A DNA stretch of 5,758 bases. Source: Chloroflexota bacterium (GTDB taxonomy: Bacteria; Chloroflexota; Anaerolineae; B4-G1). Within the stretch, counting starts at the first letter, position 1. Every line of letters begins with the position of its first letter. The notes beneath the pieces were generated by a model, which worked only from the letters and a program-made list of their open reading frames with translations, had not been told where the DNA came from and ran no database searches. Made by a program: the position numbers and the translations under genes. The DNA lies in NCBI GenBank assembly GCA_003648125.1, contig QMOE01000184.1, forward strand, positions 1 through 5,758, read 5' to 3'. Positions 1 to 5,730 of this stretch are shown here, piece by piece.

Positions 1-437
1 ATCTGCACCGACAAACCCTCGTGGTACGCTTCCAGCCTGAGCTTTGGCAGCGCGGGCGGGTTTTTCTTCTTCTCCACCTGTTTGAGCGCATCCTCAAACA
101 TCTCCCGGGTGATCCACTCTGGCTGCATGATCATCATTGTCCAGTCCCACGCGCTCTTGTCTTCCGTGCTGAACGAGTTCATATCCTCTACCCACCACAG
201 CCCCTCCAGCGGCGGGACGACGTAATCCATCTCTTTTTCCTTCTTGCTCATAAACTTGAGCTTGTAGGCCACGCTGTACAGCGCCTCGACGGCCTCCTGG
301 TACTCTTGCGCCGTATTGGGATCGCCGTGACCGTCAATCATCAGAAACTGCATCGGCGGCGCGTCAATCACCTCGAACTCTTTGGCCAAAGGCCGGTACA
401 GATGCTTCCACTCTTTTTTGAAATCAATCTTGCGCAT
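1..437 (-). CDS. GyrI-like small-molecule-binding domain protein (3' end beyond window)
   Basis: This gene starts at the ATG at 437-435 and reads leftward without a stop to base 1, giving the first 145 residues. I translated it directly from the minus strand. Family resemblance rests on a conserved-looking N-terminal block: FLMIDGHGDPN (31-41), QEYQEAVEALYSVAYKLKF (44-62), PLEGLWWVED (76-85), WTMMIMQPEWIT (99-110) and KKKNPPALPKLR (123-134). From memory this pattern matches stand-alone GyrI-like proteins (PF06445 superfamily) of about 200 residues, so roughly a quarter to a third is missing off the left edge. The GyrI/SOUL-like fold binds small hydrophobic or cationic ligands, and some members are hydrolases or antirepressor-like. 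There is no HTH domain before it, so it is not an AraC- or MerR-type regulator. The start is fixed by a strong GGAGG 6 bases upstream. It follows the methyltransferase gene by 56 bases on the same strand and may share its transcript. Its ligand cannot be told from the sequence. Confidence 0.88.
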   Translation of the reverse strand, partial: MRKIDFKKEWKHLYRPLAKEFEVIDAPPMQFLMIDGHGDPNTAQEYQEAVEALYSVAYKLKFMSKKEKEMDYVVPPLEGLWWVEDMNSFSTEDKSAWDWTMMIMQPEWITREMFEDALKQVEKKKNPPALPKLRLEAYHEGLSVQ

Positions 438-443
438 TTTGTT

Positions 444-448
444 CCTCC
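444..448 (-). promoter_or_regulatory. Ribosome binding site of the GyrI-like gene
   Basis: On the minus strand the sequence CTGGAGGAACAAAATG places a GGAGG core 6 bases before the ATG at 437-435. This strong Shine-Dalgarno site decides the start of the incomplete GyrI-like gene. I could not make out a convincing promoter in the 56-base gap after the methyltransferase stop codon. Confidence 0.8.
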
Positions 449-493
449 AGCGGATAGGTTAATTCTTGCCCCTCAAAAGCGCAGGCTGATTGT

Positions 494-1960
494 CTACGCC
501 ACGAACTGTATATCTGCCAGTTCTCTTTCCGCCTTGTTGGCGATCTCCTCAATCTTTTGGCGCGCCTCCCCCGGCAGCGGCTCTGCCCGGTGCGTGGCGA
601 GAATTTCCCGCGCCTTCTTGGTCACGATCTCCTCATAACTCTGGCCGCCCTTTTTCTTCCATGCCTTGGGTGTGTCGCGGTTGACGAACTTGGGTTGCCA
701 CAGCTCTTGCCGAAAGTGATCGGCGGTGTGCCGCTGGGTCAGGAAATTGCCGGCCGGCCCCACCTGCCGGATCAGGTCAACGGCCATCATCTCACGGTTC
801 ATATCAAAGCCTCGGATGATGCGCTTGACGTAGCTGATGATTTCGTCGCACGTGACGATGGCGGCCGGGTTGCCGAGCAGTCCCTGGCCCATGTAGCCGA
901 TGTCGTGGATCAGGTTGGCCCCGTCCAGCGCGGCCAGCAGAGTGCCGAAGGTGTGCTCCATAGCGGCCTGCGCGTCGAGGGTGTGAGCGTCGCTGCCGAC
1001 GGTTGACCACATGGGAAGCCCGTAATAGTGAAAGATGTCGGCAAAGGCGGAATTGGTCAGCCGGAAGTCGGGCGCGCCGTAGGAAAAGATACCGCTCTTC
1101 ATATCCAGGGGCACGAGCGCGAATCCAGAGATGATGGGCGCTCCCTTGGCCCTGACCTGGTGCAGCACGATCCCGCTCAGCGCTTCGGCGGTAGCCTGGA
1201 CGATGCCACCGGCCAGTGTCACCGGGGTGCTGCCCCCCATGCTATCGCCGGGAGTGTAGCAAATCGGAATCCCCTTCTCGGCGCAGAAAAAGAGCTTGTT
1301 CACCGCGCCGCGCGAGTGGGTCAGCGGGGCGGTCGGCTCGGAGTAGTGGATGAGAAAGGGTTTCTCGCGCAGCGTGTCCTCTCCCCCGGCCACAGCCGCC
1401 GCCATCTCGATGACGACGGCCAAATCCTCCCGCCCTGCCGCGGTGAAAAAGATTGGCTTGATCGAGTGCTCCATCATCGCTTTAACGCACTCGACGTACA
1501 TCGTGTTGATCGGCACGTCGCCCGGCAGGGCATAAGAGGCGATAAAGTCAACCTCCGCGCAATAGTCCGCAACCGTGGCCGCGTTGGCTACGTCCTGCAG
1601 GCGCGAGGGGCGGGTCTCGCCCGTCTCCAAATCGCGCGTGCTGATCAAATCTGTCCCTAACCCAAAGTAGATGTTGCGCCCCTCCAACCGCATGGCTTCC
1701 TCCCCCTTCCGGTTGTACATCGTGATGCGGGAGGGGGTGCTGCGGATGCACTCTTCCACCAACCAGTTGGGGAACTGGACGACGTTGTTCTCTTTGACCC
1801 TGCATCCGGCATCCCGCAGGAGTTGGACGGCTTCCTCGTGGGCCACTCGAACGCCGACGGTTTCCAGGATTTCCAGGCTGGCGCGGTGAATCTCCTTGAT
1901 CTGCTCTTCGGTCAAAAGCCTGTAACTGGGCACGCATTGGGTCTTGAAGCCGATGTTCAT
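494..1960 (-). CDS. MttB-family (trimethylamine/betaine) corrinoid methyltransferase, non-pyrrolysine type
   Basis: The 488-residue protein belongs to the trimethylamine methyltransferase (MttB, COG5598) family. Family members move a methyl group from a methylated amine or quaternary amine to a cobalamin-bearing partner protein in the cytoplasm. Visible family features are LTEEQIKEIHRASLEILETVGV (16-37, split around a helix), GLGTD (100-104), the glycine-rich centre GDSMGGSTPVTLAGG (238-252), the block GSDAHTLDAQAAMEHT (322-337), and a C-terminal NRDTPKAWKKKGGQ region (427-440). Length is typical. The frame is open throughout with no internal TAG, so the protein lacks pyrrolysine and resembles the glycine-betaine-type (MtgB-like) branch; the substrate cannot be named. 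A TTG at 1987 overlapping the kinase stop would add nine residues, but the ATG at 1960 has AAGGAG 8 bases upstream and is preferred. It ends with TAG at 494-496, followed in frame by a TGA seven codons later. It lies 23 bases after the histidine kinase. No corrinoid protein or RamA is in view. Confidence 0.93.
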   Translation of the reverse strand: MNIGFKTQCVPSYRLLTEEQIKEIHRASLEILETVGVRVAHEEAVQLLRDAGCRVKENNVVQFPNWLVEECIRSTPSRITMYNRKGEEAMRLEGRNIYFGLGTDLISTRDLETGETRPSRLQDVANAATVADYCAEVDFIASYALPGDVPINTMYVECVKAMMEHSIKPIFFTAAGREDLAVVIEMAAAVAGGEDTLREKPFLIHYSEPTAPLTHSRGAVNKLFFCAEKGIPICYTPGDSMGGSTPVTLAGGIVQATAEALSGIVLHQVRAKGAPIISGFALVPLDMKSGIFSYGAPDFRLTNSAFADIFHYYGLPMWSTVGSDAHTLDAQAAMEHTFGTLLAALDGANLIHDIGYMGQGLLGNPAAIVTCDEIISYVKRIIRGFDMNREMMAVDLIRQVGPAGNFLTQRHTADHFRQELWQPKFVNRDTPKAWKKKGGQSYEEIVTKKAREILATHRAEPLPGEARQKIEEIANKAERELADIQFVA

Positions 1961-1967
1961 GATATTC

Positions 1968-1974
1968 ACTCCTT
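1968..1974 (-). promoter_or_regulatory. Ribosome binding site deciding the methyltransferase start
   Basis: The minus strand reads AAGGAGTGAATATCATG, an AAGGAG core 8 bases before the ATG at 1960-1958. It argues for this start over the in-frame TTG at 1987-1985, which overlaps the stop codon of the kinase gene. The site lies in the 23-base gap after the kinase stop, an arrangement that fits translational coupling. Confidence 0.8.
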
Positions 1975-1983
1975 GTGAATGAT

Positions 1984-3786
1984 TCAAGATTTGTAACTGC
2001 CAGTGCCGGGCACCTGAGCAGTTACCATATTTGTTCTCTTTGGCAGGGTAAAGTAAAAGTTGCTTCCCTGGCCTGGTTCGCTTTCTACCCAGACTTGTCC
2101 ACCGTGAGCCTCGACTATTTCTTTGACAATCGCCAGCCCCAGTCCAAAACTGTCGGAGTGGTAGGGACTGGTGAGGTTCGCGGCGGGGTTCACCTGGTAG
2201 AAACGTTCAAAGATGCGAGCTTGATCCTCTTTGGAAATGCCAATGCCCTCGTCCTGCACTGCTACCTGGATGGCATCGCCTACATTCTTTATACTCAGAG
2301 TCACCGTGCCTCCATCTGAACTGTACTTGATGGCGTTGCTGAGTAGATTATCAAAGACGTGCATCAATTGCTGGGGAGAGACGAACGCTTGAGGAATGTC
2401 GCCAGTTATTTCGGTGCGGAGAGTGATGTGAGCAGCCTGGGCTGCTGCTTCCGCGCTTTGCAGCGCGGCCCGTGCCAGGTGGGGCAGTGAAGTGGGTATC
2501 AATGTATCAGGGTCAAGTTGTGGGCGCTCCAGCATGACGATTTCTTTTGCCATCCGAGCCAGCAGGTTGGCTTTGTCCAGTACGATCTTTAAACTTTTTC
2601 TCTGACGCTCTGTAATAGGACCTAACTCTTCCTCAAGTACCAGTTCGATATAACTTGTGATGAACGTTAGTGGCGCCCTCAAGTCGTGGGAGGTGTTCTG
2701 AATGAACTTGATTCTGCGCTGGTCAAGGGCCTCTAGTTCTTTGTAGGCGTGGTCTAGTTGCTCGGCCCGCTGGCGGGTTTCCTGGTACAGCCGGGCGTTC
2801 TCCAGTGCTATGGCAGCCTGCGCCCCGATTGTTTGCATGATTTCCACGTCGCCGCTATCGAAAACGTTGGGCTGGTCGTAATTCTGAACCGTGATGATGC
2901 CTATCACTTTCTCCCCCACGATCATTGGTACCCCAAGCCAGGAGCGGCGGTGAGCGTCATCTTTTGGCACGCGGGCCAGTAGCAGCGGTTCCCGTGTCTG
3001 AATGACGCGCGCGGTGAATTTCTCATCCTGGCTCTGGGGAATCACTTTTTCTCGCTGACCGTTGCGATAGAGGAGGGGAAAGTCAAGTCGCCCTGTTTCA
3101 TCGTCCAGCAGGGCGACGTAAAAGTTACTCGTGTCCATCAGCAGCCCGGCCTGGCGGCGGATTTCACCCAGGAGATGATCCACGTCGAGGCGGGCGTTGA
3201 TGGTGCGTCCTATCTCGTTTAAGACTGCCAGTTCCTCGGCGTGGCGCTCGGCGGCCTGCACAGCGTCAATGCGTTGCTGCCCCAGCGACCCAGCTATCGC
3301 GCCGGTTAGCATCACCAACCCAACGTTGATCGCCAGGCGTACCAGCGGCTCCAGGGCTAACGAGCCTCCCATCGCCAGCAGCGCCAGCAATGAAACCACC
3401 GAGAGCACGACGCACCGCATAGCTCCTTGGCGGCCATAGCGCGTGGCTCCCGTCACGACGTAGACGGCATATAGCGGGAGGTAGATGCTGGATAATCCCC
3501 ACGAGTAGTGCAGGCCAGCCGTGATCAGGGCCAGGTTGCCCAGGCGAGCGATCCATTCCCAGAAATGGGAGGGGCCGTGCCGACGCTCCAGCCTGAAGAG
3601 CGCCAGGTTGAGTACCAGGCCAATGGCGAGCAGGCAGGCTAATGGAATAACGACGCTCTGCCCCTTGATAAGCAATACGCCGGCCGCTCCCAGGATGGCG
3701 ATGGCGGCCAGGGTTAGGAAACTAACCCCCGTTTCCAGCGGCGGGGTGTTGATATCGCGGCGTGGCGGGCGGTTTTCCTGCTGCAT
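1984..3786 (-). CDS. Membrane-bound GAF-domain sensor histidine kinase
   Basis: The 600-residue protein is a two-component sensor kinase. Residues 21-168 hold about six hydrophobic segments (near 21-40, 45-64, 82-95, 99-113, 123-143, 150-168) with short loops and no large extracellular domain. A GAF domain spans about 181-335, with LNEIGRTINARLDVDHLL at its start and GVPMIVGEKVIGIITVQNY (285-303) in its core. A helical linker then leads to HisKA with SHDLRAPL (366-373; H367 is the predicted phospho-acceptor). HATPase_c has the N box (N480, N484), the G1 box DEGIGIS (512-518), the F box (F526, F529) and the G2 box GLGLAIV (548-554). All catalytic motifs look intact. Start is forced: an in-frame TAA lies 9 bases upstream of the ATG and no other start precedes the first membrane segment. 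There is no Shine-Dalgarno sequence, and a promoter lies just upstream. No response regulator is in the window, so it is an orphan here. The last residues (about 586-598) come from a palindromic repeat. The signal sensed is unknown. Confidence 0.95.
   Translation of the reverse strand: MQQENRPPRRDINTPPLETGVSFLTLAAIAILGAAGVLLIKGQSVVIPLACLLAIGLVLNLALFRLERRHGPSHFWEWIARLGNLALITAGLHYSWGLSSIYLPLYAVYVVTGATRYGRQGAMRCVVLSVVSLLALLAMGGSLALEPLVRLAINVGLVMLTGAIAGSLGQQRIDAVQAAERHAEELAVLNEIGRTINARLDVDHLLGEIRRQAGLLMDTSNFYVALLDDETGRLDFPLLYRNGQREKVIPQSQDEKFTARVIQTREPLLLARVPKDDAHRRSWLGVPMIVGEKVIGIITVQNYDQPNVFDSGDVEIMQTIGAQAAIALENARLYQETRQRAEQLDHAYKELEALDQRRIKFIQNTSHDLRAPLTFITSYIELVLEEELGPITERQRKSLKIVLDKANLLARMAKEIVMLERPQLDPDTLIPTSLPHLARAALQSAEAAAQAAHITLRTEITGDIPQAFVSPQQLMHVFDNLLSNAIKYSSDGGTVTLSIKNVGDAIQVAVQDEGIGISKEDQARIFERFYQVNPAANLTSPYHSDSFGLGLAIVKEIVEAHGGQVWVESEPGQGSNFYFTLPKRTNMVTAQVPGTGSYKS
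1993..2025. repeat. 33-base hairpin inside the 3' end of the kinase gene
   Basis: Perfect outer arms GTAACTGC (1993-2000) and GCAGTTAC (2018-2025) enclose CA/TG (2001-2002 with 2015-2016) and GTGCC/GGCAC (2003-2007 with 2009-2013). That gives about 15 base pairs with only C2014 and A2017 bulged. It encodes most of the kinase C-terminus (VTAQVPGTGSY) and ends 9 bases before the kinase stop. It looks like a dispersed palindromic repeat that became coding sequence. In RNA it could also act as a processing or attenuation structure before the methyltransferase gene. It has no U-tract, so it is not a standard terminator. Confidence 0.8.
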
Positions 3787-3794
3787 TGTAAATT

Positions 3795-3823
3795 AGTGTA
3801 TCACAAGCAGCGCGGGTAGTCAA
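3795..3823 (-). promoter_or_regulatory. Sigma70-type extended -10 promoter of the kinase, probably leaderless
   Basis: On the minus strand TTGACT (3823-3818) is followed by a 17-base spacer and TACACT (3800-3795), with TGA immediately before the -10 making an extended -10. The start of transcription, about 7 bases after the -10, would fall at 3788-3786, on or within two bases of the ATG of the kinase gene. This leaves no room for a ribosome binding site, and none is visible. The transcript may continue through the methyltransferase and the GyrI-like gene. Confidence 0.65.
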
Positions 3824-3952
3824 TAGGAAAACGGTTGCATAGCGCGCGTCAAATTTTTGCGTCAGGTGGCGGATCTTGCCCAGAAGCGCGGGTGTTCCCC
3901 GCCGAGGAGCCGAGGAGGGGCGAGGCACTGCCCTTACGACAAGTCAGGGTGA
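3824..3952. other. Intergenic stretch with tandem 8-mer and degenerate GTAGGG-type palindrome
   Basis: This gap between the NUDIX stop codon and the kinase promoter has no gene that I can support. It contains CCGAGGAG twice in tandem (3902-3917). That runs into GGGGCGAGGCACTGCCC and TTACG (to about 3938), which on the minus strand reads GTAAGGGCAGTGCCTCGCCCC. I read this as an eroded copy of the GTAGGG-led palindromes seen at 4475-4498 and 5731-5754. I see no U-tract terminator for the NUDIX gene. Confidence 0.45.
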
Positions 3953-4462
3953 CTACATCGGTGGGGCAAAGTTTATATTGAGCCGATCCTGTTCGTCGTA
4001 GCGATAGTGGGCAAAGAAGAGGGGATCGTCTGGCTCCATCGCCAGCACGCGGGGAAGTAGGGTGGGGAGGTCTTCCACCAGGGCCAGCCCGGCTAGCCGG
4101 TCGTGAGCTATCCATTCTGGCGTACCCTCGCTTGATGGACAAACGTCGCGCCCGGTGGCAGTGGCGGTAAAGACAAAAAGTAAGATGCCCGTGTCGCTCT
4201 CTACGGGTATGTTGATCACTCCCCGCAGCCGCAGGTCGCGTACATCCAGCCCGGTCTCCTCCCGAATCTCGCGCTGGGCGGCGGTGCGGACGTCCTCGCC
4301 CGGCTCCACGTGCCCGCCGACGCCGTTGTACAGGTTGGGCCAGATGCGCTTATCGGCTGCTCCTCTGAGCAGCAGGACGTCATCGCCGTGGGTGATAAAG
4401 CACAGCGTGCGCGGGACGACCTGGTAACGGTGAGGTATGATTTTCTGGTCAGCTTTTCCCAT
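3953..4462 (-). CDS. NUDIX hydrolase (MutT-like)
   Basis: The 169-residue protein carries a complete NUDIX box, G-x5-E-x7-R-E-U-x-E-E-x-G-U, from G50 to L72 (GHVEPGE at 50-56 and REIREETGL at 64-72). The metal-binding glutamates E65, E68 and E69 are all present. NUDIX enzymes cleave a nucleoside diphosphate linked to another group, using Mg2+ or Mn2+. The segment NLYNGVGGHVEPGE after DKRIWP (38-56) and the later PEWI (115-118) resemble the 8-oxo-dGTP/MTH1-like subgroup, but the true substrate is uncertain. There is no extra domain or signal peptide, so it should be cytoplasmic. The ATG at 4462 has AGGA 8 bases upstream (4471-4474). It starts 37 bases after the alpha-toroid gene on the same strand and is probably co-transcribed with it; the functional link is not evident. 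Confidence 0.93.
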   Translation of the reverse strand: MGKADQKIIPHRYQVVPRTLCFITHGDDVLLLRGAADKRIWPNLYNGVGGHVEPGEDVRTAAQREIREETGLDVRDLRLRGVINIPVESDTGILLFVFTATATGRDVCPSSEGTPEWIAHDRLAGLALVEDLPTLLPRVLAMEPDDPLFFAHYRYDEQDRLNINFAPPM

Positions 4463-4474
4463 TTTGACGTTCCT

Positions 4475-4498
4475 GTAGGGCGGGTTTACTAACCGCCG
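4475..4498. repeat. Small GTAGGG-led palindrome between the alpha-toroid and NUDIX genes
   Basis: The plus strand reads TGTAGGGCGGGTTTACT followed by AACCGCC. GGCGG (4479-4483) pairs with CCGCC (4493-4497), TT pairs with AA, and one G is unpaired, with a 4-base loop. In the RNA this hairpin lies just after the TAA of the alpha-toroid gene and just before the AGGA of the NUDIX gene. It could tune translation or mRNA stability. It shares the GTAGGGC lead with the copy at the right edge of the window. Confidence 0.6.
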
Positions 4499-4499
4499 T

Positions 4500-5438
4500 T
4501 TACCGCAGACTGGCCCGGTCAGCCTCCATCGTGGAGCGCCGTGCCTGTTTGAACGCCCGCAGTGCGCGGATGGTGACCCATTTGCTGGGCTGCCCTTTCT
4601 TTTCCACCTGGAAAACGCGGGTGCCGTACTGCTTGAGCCAGCGCCCGTCGCTGGTCTGGGCCGCCAGCACTATTTCCAGCAGTCGCTTCAGGCGTGGATC
4701 GGTCCCGTAATCGAGGCGTGTCAGAATGTCGCCCAGTTCCACCAGGTCAGACTGGTAATCGAGGGGAAAACCAAAGTTGAGCCAGCGGGAGTCGTGCCCT
4801 CCGAGGTCGAACTTGTGATCGAGTACCGCATCGGCCAGGGTTTTGATGGCGCGCGTCTGGCCGTCATTGGCGGCGGGCAGCGCGGTGAACGCGCCCAACG
4901 CTTTTGTGATGCCCCACTGACATTCCTCGCCGTCGGCGTAGGGGCAGGTCAGGCCGCCGGGTGTGGCGCTGCGCGCGACCAGGTATTCCAGCGCGCGTTC
5001 CAGGCGCGGATCATCCCGATAACCAAAGTGGATGAGCGTGGAGATGGCTTTGCCGGTGTAACAGAGAAAGATACACCCTGGCGTGCCGTCGTAGGTAAAG
5101 CCGCCGTTTTTGTGCTGGCCGTGCTCAAATAGATTCTCGCAGGCGGCCTCGATTTGCGGCGTGCGCCTCATACCCAACTCGGCGAGCAGGCTGAGCGTGG
5201 CGTGCGTGCCCACCGCGCCGCCGTAAAAGGGTTTCTCGGCCCGCCCCCAAAAGTCCAGCGGATCCATCAGCGATAGAATCTCCTGCACCGGCGGCCAGGT
5301 CGGAATTGCCGCCCGCGCCTCTGCGACTTGGGAATCCCGCTCACCGCTATCGAGCAGGTGGCGCAGCGTGAGGTAGCGAGCCGATGGGTTCTCCCGTTCC
5401 AGTAGCCAGGGAATTGGGTCAGCCTTTGGTTTGTTCAT
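4500..5438 (-). CDS. Alpha/alpha-toroid (terpenoid cyclase/prenyltransferase-like) repeat protein of unknown function
   Basis: The 312-residue protein opens with DPIPWLLERENPSARYLTLRHLLD (7-30), a block I recall from a family of squalene-cyclase-like repeat proteins, some carrying misleading names such as 'nitrogen fixation protein'. I cannot assign a reaction. Four repeat units about 50 residues apart can be aligned by eye. They begin near G89 (GMRRTPQIEAACENL), G139 (GYRDDPRLERALEYL), N191 (DGQTRAIKTLADAVL) and D243 (DYGTDPRLKRLLEIV). Each is a helix followed by a GG- or DG-containing turn (NGGFTYDG, PGGLTC, DLGGHDS, SDGRW). This is the layout of an alpha/alpha toroid. The DxDD motif of squalene-hopene cyclases is absent, so cyclase activity is not supported. 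Five cysteines (100, 122, 126, 165, 173) and H79/H205 are possible metal ligands. No signal peptide or membrane segment is seen. The ATG at 5438 has AGGA about 10 bases upstream (5449-5452) within a purine-rich AGGAGAGGAAA stretch. Confidence 0.8.
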   Translation of the reverse strand: MNKPKADPIPWLLERENPSARYLTLRHLLDSGERDSQVAEARAAIPTWPPVQEILSLMDPLDFWGRAEKPFYGGAVGTHATLSLLAELGMRRTPQIEAACENLFEHGQHKNGGFTYDGTPGCIFLCYTGKAISTLIHFGYRDDPRLERALEYLVARSATPGGLTCPYADGEECQWGITKALGAFTALPAANDGQTRAIKTLADAVLDHKFDLGGHDSRWLNFGFPLDYQSDLVELGDILTRLDYGTDPRLKRLLEIVLAAQTSDGRWLKQYGTRVFQVEKKGQPSKWVTIRALRAFKQARRSTMEADRASLR

Positions 5439-5494
5439 TGGAAGTGTTTCCTCTCCTATTCACTACCGGACACTTTTGCCAGGGTGTATGATTA

Positions 5495-5533
5495 CACAAA
5501 GATTCACGGAGAATTCACCGAGACACACAGAGG
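5495..5533. repeat. Degenerate tandem repeat of CAC..AG units
   Basis: Four units of 8-11 bases follow one another: CACAAAGATT (5495-5504), CACGGAGAATT (5505-5515), CACCGAGACA (5516-5525) and CACAGAGG (5526-5533), then six T. The pattern resembles the 'CACAGAGACACAGAGG' repeats I know from intergenic DNA of many environmental bacteria. Its role is unknown. Confidence 0.55.
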
Positions 5534-5552
5534 TTTTTTGAGAGAATCCATC

Positions 5553-5696
5553 CCTTTGTCATTGCGAGGGCGCTTTTAGCCCGAAGCAATCCCCAAATAG
5601 TATCATAGGAGATTGCCACCGCGAGTACTCCACTGCGAGTACTCGTGGCAGGCGTGGCGGTGCTTCGCTGCCTGCGGCGGCTCGCAATGACAAAGG
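5553..5696. mobile_element. 144-bp MITE-like palindromic element (CATTGCGAG family)
   Basis: Perfect 16-bp terminal inverted repeats, CCTTTGTCATTGCGAG (5553-5568) and CTCGCAATGACAAAGG (5681-5696), bound the element. Inside is a second imperfect inverted repeat, GCAATCCCC (5586-5594) with GGAGATTGC (5608-5616). A direct repeat GCGAGTACTC occurs twice (5621-5630, 5635-5644), each copy containing the palindrome GAGTACTC. A short GCAGGC/GCCTGC pair lies at 5648-5653 and 5670-5675. The 'TCATTGCGAG...GAAGCAATC...GATTGCCAC...GCTTCGC...CTCGCAATGA' order matches a dispersed repeat type I recall from several phyla. No transposase is encoded and no clear target-site duplication is visible. Confidence 0.7.
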
Positions 5697-5730
5697 CGGT
5701 ACAGCGCGGTTGCAAAACAGGAATTGTTGA

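Noticed and set aside
494..496. Amber stop of the methyltransferase as a possible pyrrolysine codon
   Set aside because: The protein already has full family length, and reading through would add only seven codons before TGA. Pyrrolysine in this family is internal.
21..638. Plus-strand reading frame of 205 codons
   Set aside because: It lies antisense across the GyrI-like gene and the 3' end of the methyltransferase, both with strong family matches and ribosome binding sites. Its translation has low-complexity Leu/Arg/His-rich content typical of a shadow.
1028..1660. Plus-strand reading frame of 210 codons
   Set aside because: It is fully antisense to conserved parts of the methyltransferase and has no recognisable motif. 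Long antisense frames are expected in GC-rich DNA.
494..1987. Longer methyltransferase form starting at TTG 1987
   Set aside because: The added nine residues contain the Shine-Dalgarno sequence itself (AAGGAG at 1969-1974), which serves the ATG at 1960.
1975..2319. Plus-strand reading frame of 114 codons opposite the kinase HATPase_c domain
   Set aside because: It lies opposite the G1, G2 and N boxes of the kinase and shows no family features.
5621..5644. CRISPR-like spacing of the two GCGAGTACTC copies
   Set aside because: There are only two 10-base copies separated by 4 bases within a palindromic element, far from the repeat and spacer lengths of a CRISPR array.
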